Assembly: GCA_964575715.1 (NCBI GenBank)
Contig: CAZNSG010000063.1
Location: forward strand, 1-14,124
Direction: 5' to 3'
DNA length: 14,124 bases
DNA from: PNAI01 sp964575715
GTDB lineage: Bacteria; Pseudomonadota; Alphaproteobacteria; Rhizobiales; Xanthobacteraceae
Shown one piece after another: positions 6,483 to 13,216 of this stretch. Position numbers and translations under genes: made by a program. Under the pieces are notes generated by a model that made no database searches, had not been told where the DNA came from, and saw nothing but the letters and a program-made list of their open reading frames with translations. How positions within the stretch are numbered: the first letter of the stretch is position 1; every line of letters begins with the position of its first letter.

Positions 6483-7541
6483 GTGGCGTCAGTCGAATTG
6501 CAAGGTTTGACCAAATTTTATGGACCGCTCGCCGTCGTCGACAAAGTGTCGCTCACCATTAAGCATGGCAGCCTCGTTTGTCTGCTCGGCCCCTCGGGCT
6601 GCGGCAAGACCACGACATTGCGATTGATCGCCGGCTTCGTCGAGCCGAGCGCGGGGGAGATTCGCGTCGGCGATCGTGTCGTCTCCACGCCGCAGCAATC
6701 GATGCCACCCGAGCGGCGCAATATGTCGATGATCTTTCAGAGTTACGCGCTATGGCCGCACATGACGGTGGCGGAGAATATTGTCTACGGCCTCAAACTG
6801 CGTAAGGTCGACAACGCGACGATCCGGCGCAAGCTCGACGCCATTTTGAGCACCACGCGGCTGGCTCCGCTAGCGGAGCGGTATCCGGGCGAGCTTTCGG
6901 GCGGCCAGCAGCAGCGGGTCGCGCTCGCACGCGCGCTGATCGTGGAACCGGAGACGCTGCTGCTCGACGAGCCGCTGTCCAATCTCGATGCCAACTTGCG
7001 CGAGGAGATGCGCTTCGAAGTGCGCCGTCTGCACGACGAGTACCGCTATACCACGGTCTATGTCACGCACGACCAGTCCGAAGCGATGACGACCGCGGAC
7101 GTGATCGCGGTGATGAATGCCGGAAGGATCGAGCAGGCCGGCTCGCCGGAGGAAATCTACGATCGGCCGCGCTCGAAATTCGTCGCCCGTTTCATCGGCA
7201 TGAGTAACGTGATCACGGGTCAGACGCTCAATGGCGGTCACATCGGTTTTGCCGGTACTCAGTTACGCGTGAGCGGGGAACCGGCCCGGTCGGGCGAGAC
7301 TGCGGTCTCGATCCGCCAGCACCAGATCCGCCTGTTGCCCCGGAAACCTGAAAATATGGACAACATTGTCGCAGCCAAGGTGGTGCGGCAGGTCTTCCTC
7401 GGGTCGAGCCGCGATTATATGGTTGAAGTCGCAGGCGGAACCCAGTTGCGCGTGGTAACATCGGCAGGTGAGAGCGTCCCGCAGGGTTCGGACGTCTGGG
7501 TGCATTTGCCTACCGAGCATTGCCGGGCGCTGGTAGATTGA
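6483..7541 (+). CDS. ABC transporter ATP-binding protein (PotA/FbpC-like)
   Basis: This 352-residue importer ATPase is complete: Walker A GPSGCGKTT (36-44), Q-loop Gln86, signature LSGGQQQR (138-145), Walker B LLLDEP (159-164), D-loop SNLDA (166-170) and switch His196. A C-terminal TOBE-type beta domain extends from about residue 240 to 345. The polyamine/ferric/sulfate-type length and the TOBE tail place it with PotA, FbpC and CysA relatives. Translation starts at GTG 6483, supported by AAGGGGG 7-8 nt upstream; no better start lies nearby. It lies 18 bp after the crotonase gene and 51 bp before the first binding protein. It powers the permease at 11247-12968, which is encoded four genes downstream. 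Confidence 0.95.
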   Translation: MASVELQGLTKFYGPLAVVDKVSLTIKHGSLVCLLGPSGCGKTTTLRLIAGFVEPSAGEIRVGDRVVSTPQQSMPPERRNMSMIFQSYALWPHMTVAENIVYGLKLRKVDNATIRRKLDAILSTTRLAPLAERYPGELSGGQQQRVALARALIVEPETLLLDEPLSNLDANLREEMRFEVRRLHDEYRYTTVYVTHDQSEAMTTADVIAVMNAGRIEQAGSPEEIYDRPRSKFVARFIGMSNVITGQTLNGGHIGFAGTQLRVSGEPARSGETAVSIRQHQIRLLPRKPENMDNIVAAKVVRQVFLGSSRDYMVEVAGGTQLRVVTSAGESVPQGSDVWVHLPTEHCRALVD

Positions 7542-7592
7542 GCCCCGCGCCGAGCGGAATACGTTGATATAGAGGGTCGGAGGAGAGCATTC

Positions 7593-8657
7593 ATGGCACG
7601 CAAATTTTCTCGACGCGACGTTCTCAAGGCTTCAAGTGCGCTTGCCGTCACCAGTGTTTTCGCCGAGCCGATCCGGGCGCAAGCACCGCCCGCCGAGGCG
7701 GTGACGCCCGCACTGATCGAAGCGGCCAAGAAAGAAGGCAAGGTGGTCTATTACACATCGGTCGATTTGCCGCTGGCGGAAAAAATCGCGAAGGCCTTTG
7801 AGGTGAAATATCCCGGCGTCGCAGTGCGGGTCGAGCGCACCGGCGCGGAGCGCGTGTTCTCGCGCATCGCCCAGGAATATTCCAGCAACATTCGTGCCGT
7901 CGACGTGGTCAATTCCTCCGACGCCGCGCATTTGATTGTCTGGAAGCGCAACGGCTGGCTGGCGTCCTACGTTCCCGAGGACGTGGCGAAACATTATCCC
8001 GCCGAGCACAAGGATGCCGACGGGCAATTCGCGAGCTTCCGGATTTTCCTCTGCCCGATCGGCTACAACACCGAACTGGTGAAAGCCGCCGATGCGCCCA
8101 AGAGCTATGCCGATTTGCTCGATCCGAAATGGATCGGAAAGATGGTCAAGGCGCATCCAAGCTATTCCGGTACGATTCTGACCGCGACCTTCCAGATGGC
8201 GCGCGATATCGGCTGGCCATATTTCGAAAAACTCGCGCAGCAGAAAGTCATGCAAGTGCAGTCGGCTTCCGATCCGCCGAAGAAGCTTGCATTGGGCGAG
8301 CGCGCGATCATGGCGGACGGCATCGAGTACGGCATGTTCCAGCTTAAGGAAACCGGCAAGCCGGTCGAGCTGGTTTATCCGACCGAAGGCACCCCGTTGA
8401 TCATCGGGCCCAACGCGATCTTTAAGGCCGCGCCCAATCCAAATGCCGCGCGCCTCTTGCAGAACTACATGTTCTCGGCGGAATGCCAGCAACTGACCAT
8501 CGATGCCGGCGGCATGCGTTCGGCGCACGCGCTCACCAAGGAAAAACCCGGACGCAGACCGCTTTCGCAGATCAAGCTGATGAAAGACGATGCGGCCGCA
8601 GTGGAGAAGGAGAGCGAGCAGATCAAGGCGCGCTATACGCAGTATTTCAAAGTATGA
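7593..8657 (+). CDS. Tat-exported extracellular solute-binding protein (family 1), paralogue 1
   Basis: This 354-residue binding protein begins MARKFSRRDVLKASSALAV, a twin-arginine signal (SRRDVLK), with a likely cut near RAQA at about residues 28-31. The mature protein has the ferric/PhnS/spermidine-type pattern: AAKKEGKVVYYTSVD (44-58), DVVNSSDAAH (104-113), a conserved FR at 149-150, LLDPKWIGK (175-183) and a C-terminal PNPNAARLLQ (281-290). The ferric-binding Tyr-Tyr pair of FbpA is not seen; the matching place reads IEYGM with a single Tyr246. The ligand is more likely an organic acid than iron. GGAGGAGAG precedes the ATG. Only 14 bp separate it from paralogue 2, with 244 of 320 mature residues identical by hand count without gaps. 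It delivers substrate to the shared permease. Confidence 0.94.
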   Translation: MARKFSRRDVLKASSALAVTSVFAEPIRAQAPPAEAVTPALIEAAKKEGKVVYYTSVDLPLAEKIAKAFEVKYPGVAVRVERTGAERVFSRIAQEYSSNIRAVDVVNSSDAAHLIVWKRNGWLASYVPEDVAKHYPAEHKDADGQFASFRIFLCPIGYNTELVKAADAPKSYADLLDPKWIGKMVKAHPSYSGTILTATFQMARDIGWPYFEKLAQQKVMQVQSASDPPKKLALGERAIMADGIEYGMFQLKETGKPVELVYPTEGTPLIIGPNAIFKAAPNPNAARLLQNYMFSAECQQLTIDAGGMRSAHALTKEKPGRRPLSQIKLMKDDAAAVEKESEQIKARYTQYFKV

Positions 8658-8671
8658 GGTGGGAAACGACG

Positions 8672-9736
8672 ATGCGTAAGATCACATTTTCCAGGCGTGA
8701 TGTTCTCAAGGGCTCAAGCGCGTTTGCGCTCGGCCTCTCGGCAACGTCGGTCAGGGCGGCGGCGCCAGCGGCGGAAGCCGTGACGCCCGCATTGATCGAG
8801 GCGGCAAAGAAGGAAGGCAAGGTGGTCTATTACACCTCGGTCGATCTGCCGCTGGCGGAAAAGATCGCCAAGGCGTTCGAGGCGAAATATCCCGGCGTCG
8901 CGGTGCGGGTCGAGCGCACCGGCGCCGAGCGTCTGTTTCAGCGCATCAGTCAGGAATATTCCAGCCGCATCTACGCGGCCGACGTGGTCAATTCCTCGGA
9001 TGCCGCGCATTTCATCGTGTGGAAACGCGACAATGCTCTCGCCGCCTATGTACCGGAAGATGTGGGCAAGCACTATCCGGCGGAGCACCGGGACGCCGAT
9101 GGATTGTTTGCGACTTTCCGCATCGGCTTGAGCGTCATCGCCTACAATTCCAAGCTGGTGAAGGCGGAAGAGGCGCCCAAGAGCCACGCCGATCTGCTCG
9201 ATCCGAAGTGGAAGGGCAAGCTGATCAAGGCGCATCCCGGTTACAGCGGCACCATTTTGACCGCGACCTATCAATTATCGCGCGATCTCGGCTGGGAATA
9301 TTTCGAGAAGCTTGCCCAGCAAGGCGTCATGCAGGTGCAGTCCGCCTCCGATCCGCCGAAGAAACTCGCGCTCGGCGAGCGGTCGGTACAGGCCGACGGC
9401 AACGAGTACAATGTCTTCCAGATCAAGGAATCCGGCGGTCCGGTCGAGCCGGTCTATGCCAGCGAAGGCACGCCGCTGGTAATCGGTCCAAACGGTATCT
9501 TCAAGAACGCGCCCAATCCGAATGCGGCGCGGCTGTTCCAGGCGTACTGCTTCTCGCCGGATTGCCAGCAGCTCATTATCGATGTCGGCGGCCAGCGCTC
9601 GGTCCATCCGCAGAGCAAGGAGAAGGCCGGCCGTAAGCCGTTTAAGGACATCAAAACGCTGAAGGACAATGCCGCCGCCGTCGAAAAGATGAGCGAAGAG
9701 ATCAAGGCGCGCTACAGCAAGATATTCAAGATTTAA
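8672..9736 (+). CDS. Tat-exported extracellular solute-binding protein, paralogue 2
   Basis: This protein is also 354 residues and aligns to paralogue 1 without gaps from residue 31 to the end. Its start MRKITFSRRDVLKGSS carries the twin-arginine motif; the frame stays open upstream to 8483, but that extension overlaps paralogue 1 and lacks signal-peptide character, so ATG 8672 is chosen, with GGTGGGAAA before it. Residues 35-87 differ from paralogue 1 at one position only, while residues 88-354 agree at 192 of 267. Differences gather in likely pocket segments: 151-160 (IGLSVIAYNS against IFLCPIGYNT), 241-250 (ADGNEYNVFQ) and 291-300. These suggest a related but distinct ligand. Repeat A copy 2 follows directly after the stop. 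Confidence 0.94.
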   Translation: MRKITFSRRDVLKGSSAFALGLSATSVRAAAPAAEAVTPALIEAAKKEGKVVYYTSVDLPLAEKIAKAFEAKYPGVAVRVERTGAERLFQRISQEYSSRIYAADVVNSSDAAHFIVWKRDNALAAYVPEDVGKHYPAEHRDADGLFATFRIGLSVIAYNSKLVKAEEAPKSHADLLDPKWKGKLIKAHPGYSGTILTATYQLSRDLGWEYFEKLAQQGVMQVQSASDPPKKLALGERSVQADGNEYNVFQIKESGGPVEPVYASEGTPLVIGPNGIFKNAPNPNAARLFQAYCFSPDCQQLIIDVGGQRSVHPQSKEKAGRKPFKDIKTLKDNAAAVEKMSEEIKARYSKIFKI

Positions 9737-9744
9737 GCTAATTT

Positions 9745-9893
9745 ACCTCTCCCCGCGTGCGGGGAGAGGTCGGATCGCGAAGCGATCCGGGTGAGGGGGT
9801 GTCGTTGCTAGTCCGAGACGATGGAGAATCCCCCTCACCCGGCTCGGACCTTTCAGGTCCTCGCCACCCTCTCCCCGCAAGCGGGGAGAGGGA
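9745..9893. repeat. Repeat A copy 2, between binding-protein genes
   Basis: Perfect terminal hairpins lie at 9745-9770 (12-bp arms, loop GT) and 9867-9892 (12-bp arms, loop AA). Side hairpins are at 9771-9789 (CGGATCGC/GCGATCCG) and 9846-9860 (GGACCT/AGGTCC), and arms GGGTGAGGGG (9789-9798) and CCCCTCACCC (9831-9840) can pair across the centre. The whole block can therefore fold as one branched structure. It begins 8 bp after the stop of paralogue 2 and ends 19 bp before the start of paralogue 3, inside what should be one transcript. Confidence 0.85.
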
Positions 9894-9911
9894 GAACAAG
9901 GAGAGCAACCC

Positions 9912-10991
9912 ATGCGTAAAACCAAATTTTCTCGCCGCGACGTGCTCAAGGCCTCGACCGCGCTGGCGGCCGGCGCCGCGGGCGGAACGCTCTTCGCCGA
10001 ACCGCTGCGCGCCGCACCGCCTCCACCGTCGGCGATCACGCCGGCGCTGATCGAAGCGGCGAAGAAAGAGGGCAAAGTCGCTTTCTACACCGCCATGGAT
10101 CTGGCGTTTGCGGAGCGATTGGGCAAGGCGTTCGAGGCGAAGTTCCCCGGCATAGCGGTGCGCGTGGAGCGCTCCGGTGCCGAGCGCGTCTTTACCCGCA
10201 TCGCGCAAGAATATGGCAGCAACATCCGCGCCGTCGATGTGGTCAACACCGCGGACCAGGCGCATTGCATCGTGTGGAAGCGTAGCAATTGGCTCGCGGC
10301 ATATCTGCCGGAGGAAGTCGCGCAGCATTACGCCAAAGGTTACTACGATGCGGACGCCTTCCACGTGACCACGCGCATTCTGGTCTCGCCCTTCGGCTAC
10401 AACACAAACTTGGTCAAGAAAGAGGAAGCGCCCAAGAGCTTCGCCGATTTGCTCGATCCGAAATGGGCGGGCAAGATGGTCAAGGCGCACCCGGCCTACA
10501 GCGGCACCATCATGAACGCGACCTTCCAGATCGCGCGCGATCTGGGCTGGGGTTATCTTGAGAAGCTTGCCAAGCAGAACGTCCTGCAGGTGCAGTCGGC
10601 GACCGATACGCCCAAGAAGATCGCGCTGGGCGAGCGCGCGATCATGGTAGACGGCGCCGGCTATCTCGTCATCCGGGGCAAGGAAGATGGCCAGCCGGTC
10701 GATATCATTTATCCGTTCGAAGGCACGCCGCTCGCCACCGCCCCGAGCGCTGTATTCGCCGGCGCTCCCAATCCGAATGCCGCGCGGCTGTTCCAGAACT
10801 GGATGCATTCGCGCGAGGCCCAGCAGATTCTGGTCGATTGGGCCCGCCAGTATTCACCGCACTCCCAAACCGTGGAAAAGCCCGGCGTGAGAAAACTCTC
10901 CGAGATAAAGCTGATGAAGGAAGATCCCGAGGGCGTGGAGAAGACGGCTGACGAGATCAAGCGGCGCTACGCGGAGATTTTCAAGGTATAA
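9912..10991 (+). CDS. Tat-exported extracellular solute-binding protein, paralogue 3 (more diverged)
   Basis: This 359-residue binding protein starts MRKTKFSRRDVLKASTALAAG, a twin-arginine signal five residues longer than in the other two; from residue 44 it aligns to them with a constant shift of five and no gaps. It keeps PALIEAAKKEGK, VRVERSGAER, LLDPKW, KAHPAYSGTI, LGERAIMVDG and APNPNAARLFQ. The N-lobe is altered: KVAFYTAMDLAFAERL replaces KVVYYTSVDLPLAEKI. The pocket region differs too: TRILVSPFGYN and GAGYLVIRGKEDG. The ferric Tyr pair is again not seen. AAGGAG at 9899-9904 sets the ATG. Repeat A copies flank it on both sides, so it could have entered the array separately or been separated by repeat insertion. 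It likely serves the same permease with another ligand. Confidence 0.93.
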   Translation: MRKTKFSRRDVLKASTALAAGAAGGTLFAEPLRAAPPPPSAITPALIEAAKKEGKVAFYTAMDLAFAERLGKAFEAKFPGIAVRVERSGAERVFTRIAQEYGSNIRAVDVVNTADQAHCIVWKRSNWLAAYLPEEVAQHYAKGYYDADAFHVTTRILVSPFGYNTNLVKKEEAPKSFADLLDPKWAGKMVKAHPAYSGTIMNATFQIARDLGWGYLEKLAKQNVLQVQSATDTPKKIALGERAIMVDGAGYLVIRGKEDGQPVDIIYPFEGTPLATAPSAVFAGAPNPNAARLFQNWMHSREAQQILVDWARQYSPHSQTVEKPGVRKLSEIKLMKEDPEGVEKTADEIKRRYAEIFKV

Positions 10992-11031
10992 TGCGTGAAT
11001 GATCGTGGTCGTTAACCGCGTGGCAAATATC

Positions 11032-11244
11032 ACCTCTCCCCGCGTGCGGGGAGAGGTCGACCGAGCGAAGCGAGGTCGGGTGAGGGGGCCTATCGAATTT
11101 TCGCATGAGTGGAAATTCCCCCTCACCCGGCTCGCCGCTTCGCGGCTTGCCACCCTCTCAGCCGAAGTCGGATGTTTCCGACTTCGGCCCGCTAATATAT
11201 GCCGAACTCGGGTAAACCCGAGTTCGGTGCAAGCGGGGAGAGGG
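11032..11244. repeat. Repeat A copy 3, terminal hairpin split by the twin-palindrome module
   Basis: The left half matches copy 2: terminal hairpin 11032-11057 (12-bp arms, loop GT), GGGTGAGGGG, then CCCCCTCACCCGGCTCG. The right terminal hairpin is interrupted. The left arm CCCTCTC is followed by about 70 bp carrying two palindromes (11160-11229), and only then by CAAGCGGGGAGAGGG, with the bases CCCG missing. The last GGGGAGAGGG lies directly before the permease GTG start. Confidence 0.85.
11160..11229 (+). repeat. Twin-palindrome module, copy 2, inside repeat A
   Basis: Palindrome P1 is 11161-11188 (GCCGAAGTCGGA and TCCGACTTCGGC around TGTT). An A/T-rich 13-bp spacer with TAATATAT follows. 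Palindrome P2 is 11202-11227, with 12-bp arms around a TCGGGTAAACCCGA core, followed by TG. It has the order P1, spacer, P2 of the module at 13052-13119. Confidence 0.8.
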
Positions 11245-11249
11245 AAGTG
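11235..11249 (+). promoter_or_regulatory. Permease Shine-Dalgarno sequence supplied by repeat A, GTG start
   Basis: GGGGAGAGGG (11235-11244) is the outer end of repeat A copy 3. Its GGGGAG part lies 6 nt before GTG 11247, a workable ribosome-binding spacing. The alternative in-frame ATG at 11199 lies inside the twin-palindrome module, has no purine-rich sequence before it, and would add 16 residues coded by repeat. No other good start precedes the first membrane segment. Confidence 0.6.
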
Positions 11250-12968
11250 ACCATCGCGCTTACCGAGCAGCTGCCGCGCACCAAGCACGGATTCGATTAC
11301 ACCCGCACGGTGCTTTACGGCTTCGCTGCGGTGCTGATCGTGCTCATCGTGCTGCCGATGTCGTGGCTGGTGTACTACGGCTTCACCACTCCGGCCGGAG
11401 CGTTCACGCTCGGAAATTTTTACCAATTATTCTCGGATCCAGTCTTCCAGGAACCGCTGATCACGACCTTCATCCTCGCCACCTCGACCAGCCTGATCTG
11501 CTGTCTGGTCGCGGCGCCCATGGGCTGGCTGGTGGCGCGCACCAACATGCCGCTGCGGCGGACCACGCGTCTGATGGTGACGGCCTCGTTCGTCACTCCG
11601 CCGTTTCTCGGCGCCATTGCCTGGGAATTGCTGGCGGCGCCCAATAGCGGGCTCATCAATCAGGCCTTCCGCGCAGTCACCGGTGCGTCGGCGGACTTCC
11701 ATCTGTTCAACATCTATTCGTTCCCCGGCCTGATCTTCGTGATCTCCTGCTACACCTTCCCCTACGTCTTCGTGCTGGTCGCCAACGCGCTCGAACGCAT
11801 GCCGGGCGAACTCGAGGACGCATCTTCAATTCTCGGCGGCAGCGCCTGGGACACCGCGCGGCGTATCACCGTGCCGCTGGCGCTGCCGGCGTTGCTGGCG
11901 GGCGCGCTGGTGGCGTTCCTGCAGGCCATGACGCTGTTCGGCTCGCCGGCCATTCTTGCGCTGCCGGCCGGCTTCCACACCATGACCACAAAAATCTGGA
12001 GCCTGTTTCAGTATCCGCCCAAGCCAGAGCTTGCCGCCGCGGCCTCGCTGCCGCTGCTCGTGCTCACGGTGATGCTGCTGCGCGCCGAGCACATGATCCT
12101 GGGCCGGCGCAGCTATTCGGTGATCGGCGGAAAGAACAGCGACCCGCGCATCATTGTGCTTGGATTTTGGCGCTGGCCGGCGCTGGCATTGTGTTTCGCC
12201 GTGCTGCTTTGTCCGGTGATCCTGCCCTATGGAGCGCTGTTCAATGCCACGTTCTCAAGCATCGCCTCGAAGATCATCTCGTTCAACAATTTCTCGTTCC
12301 GCAATATCCATTTTGTGTTCTTCGAACTCTCCGCGACCAAGCTCGCGTTTTACAATACGTTCGTGCTCGGCATCGCGACCGCAACGCTCGGTACCATCCT
12401 GGCGGTCGTGATCTCGTATCTGACCACTCGCCAGGCGGTCACCGGCCACCGTGCGCTCGGATTTCTCGCCACCGCGCCGGTTGCGATTCCCGGCATCGTG
12501 CTCGGTGTCGGATTGTTCTTGAGCTACACGCGGCCGCCGTTCGTGCTCTACGGTACGCTGTGGATCCTGCTGCTGGCCTTTCTCACGCTCAGCCTGCCGG
12601 CGGCCTACCAGCAGATGCAATCGGCGTTCCGCGCCATCCATCCCGAACTGGAGGACGCCAGCCGCATCCTCGGCGCGACGCGCCTGCGCGCCTTGCGCGA
12701 AATCACCGCGCCGCTGCTGCGCACCTCGGTGATCGCGACCTGGTGCTTTGTCTTTGTCGGCACCATCCGCGAATTGTCGGCCGCCATCATGCTGTTTACT
12801 TCCGAGACCAAGGTGCTGTCGGTGTTGATCTTCGATCTCAACGAAAGCGGCGACCTCGCCGCCATCTCCGTGCTTGGCATCATCATGCTGGTAGTCACCT
12901 TCGGCATTGTCGCGCTCGCCAATCGCCTGCGCATCGGCGGCGGCCCCGTGCGCTTGCGCAATTATTGA
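11247..12968 (+). CDS. ABC transporter permease, two fused membrane modules (FbpB-like)
   Basis: From GTG 11247 the protein has 573 residues, about twice a single permease. Both halves carry the cytoplasmic EAA loop that docks to the ATPase: ELEDASSILGG at residues 188-198 and ELEDASRILGA at 467-477. Hydrophobic segments are seen near 23-43, 73-95, 111-129, 157-180, 213-232, 264-280, 309-333, 368-395, 407-427, 435-452, 492-508 and 541-558, giving about 12 helices. One chain can thus form the whole channel, as in the FbpB/ThiP type. The N-terminus begins VTIALTEQLPRTKHGFDYTR, a short cytoplasmic tail. It works with the ATPase at 6483-7541 and the three binding proteins; no second permease is needed. 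Repeat A copy 3 separates it from the binding-protein genes, which may lower its expression relative to theirs. Confidence 0.95.
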   Translation: MTIALTEQLPRTKHGFDYTRTVLYGFAAVLIVLIVLPMSWLVYYGFTTPAGAFTLGNFYQLFSDPVFQEPLITTFILATSTSLICCLVAAPMGWLVARTNMPLRRTTRLMVTASFVTPPFLGAIAWELLAAPNSGLINQAFRAVTGASADFHLFNIYSFPGLIFVISCYTFPYVFVLVANALERMPGELEDASSILGGSAWDTARRITVPLALPALLAGALVAFLQAMTLFGSPAILALPAGFHTMTTKIWSLFQYPPKPELAAAASLPLLVLTVMLLRAEHMILGRRSYSVIGGKNSDPRIIVLGFWRWPALALCFAVLLCPVILPYGALFNATFSSIASKIISFNNFSFRNIHFVFFELSATKLAFYNTFVLGIATATLGTILAVVISYLTTRQAVTGHRALGFLATAPVAIPGIVLGVGLFLSYTRPPFVLYGTLWILLLAFLTLSLPAAYQQMQSAFRAIHPELEDASRILGATRLRALREITAPLLRTSVIATWCFVFVGTIRELSAAIMLFTSETKVLSVLIFDLNESGDLAAISVLGIIMLVVTFGIVALANRLRIGGGPVRLRNY

Positions 12969-13006
12969 CGGTTATTCCTGTGCAACCCGATCTGTCTTTT
13001 CTCCGT

Positions 13007-13202
13007 CACCCTGAGGTGCCGTCGCGCAGCGACGGCCTCGAAGGGCGACGGCATCGCAAGTCGGCTATAGCCGACTTGCGCATTGAAATGCCGATCTCGG
13101 GTAAACCCGAGATTGGTGGCCGTGCATCCTTCGAGGCTCGCGGAGCCTGTCATCGGGCCGGCCAAAGGCCGGACCCGTTGGCTCGCACCTCAGGATGACG
13201 GC
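13007..13202. repeat. Repeat B copy 2 with nested twin palindrome
   Basis: The ends CGTCACCCTGAGGTGC and GCACCTCAGGATGACGG form the terminal inverted repeat and match the copy at 5487-5652. Inside are a CCGTCGC/GCGACGG hairpin, CCTCGAAGG paired with CCTTCGAGG, the twin-palindrome module (13052-13119) at the tip of that stem, and a GGGCCGGCC/GGCCGGACCC hairpin. It fills most of the space between permease and MmgE/PrpD genes. The remaining bases 12969-13006 show nothing recognisable. Confidence 0.8.
13052..13119 (+). repeat. Twin-palindrome module, copy 3, inside repeat B
   Basis: Palindrome P1 is 13055-13080, a perfect 26-bp self-complementary sequence with half CAAGTCGGCTA. A 10-bp A/T-rich spacer follows. 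Palindrome P2 is 13091-13116, arms nearly perfect (one G-T pair), core TCGGGTAAACCCGA, followed by TGG, which makes GGTGG with the end of P2. Confidence 0.8.
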
Positions 13203-13216
13203 GTTAGGCAACAAAG

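Noticed and set aside
8483..8671. Longer N-terminus for binding-protein paralogue 2
   Set aside because: The extension lies within paralogue 1 in another frame, has no signal-peptide character and would bury the twin-arginine motif about 70 residues in.
7695..8932. Recent gene conversion between binding-protein paralogues 1 and 2
   Set aside because: The near-identical protein stretch carries 15 silent changes and 1 replacing change over 159 bp, so selection on the protein explains it better than recent copying.
11160..11229. CRISPR or phage attachment site reading of the twin palindromes
   Set aside because: There are no regularly spaced direct repeats with unique spacers, and no integrase or Cas gene is present; the copies lie kilobases apart.
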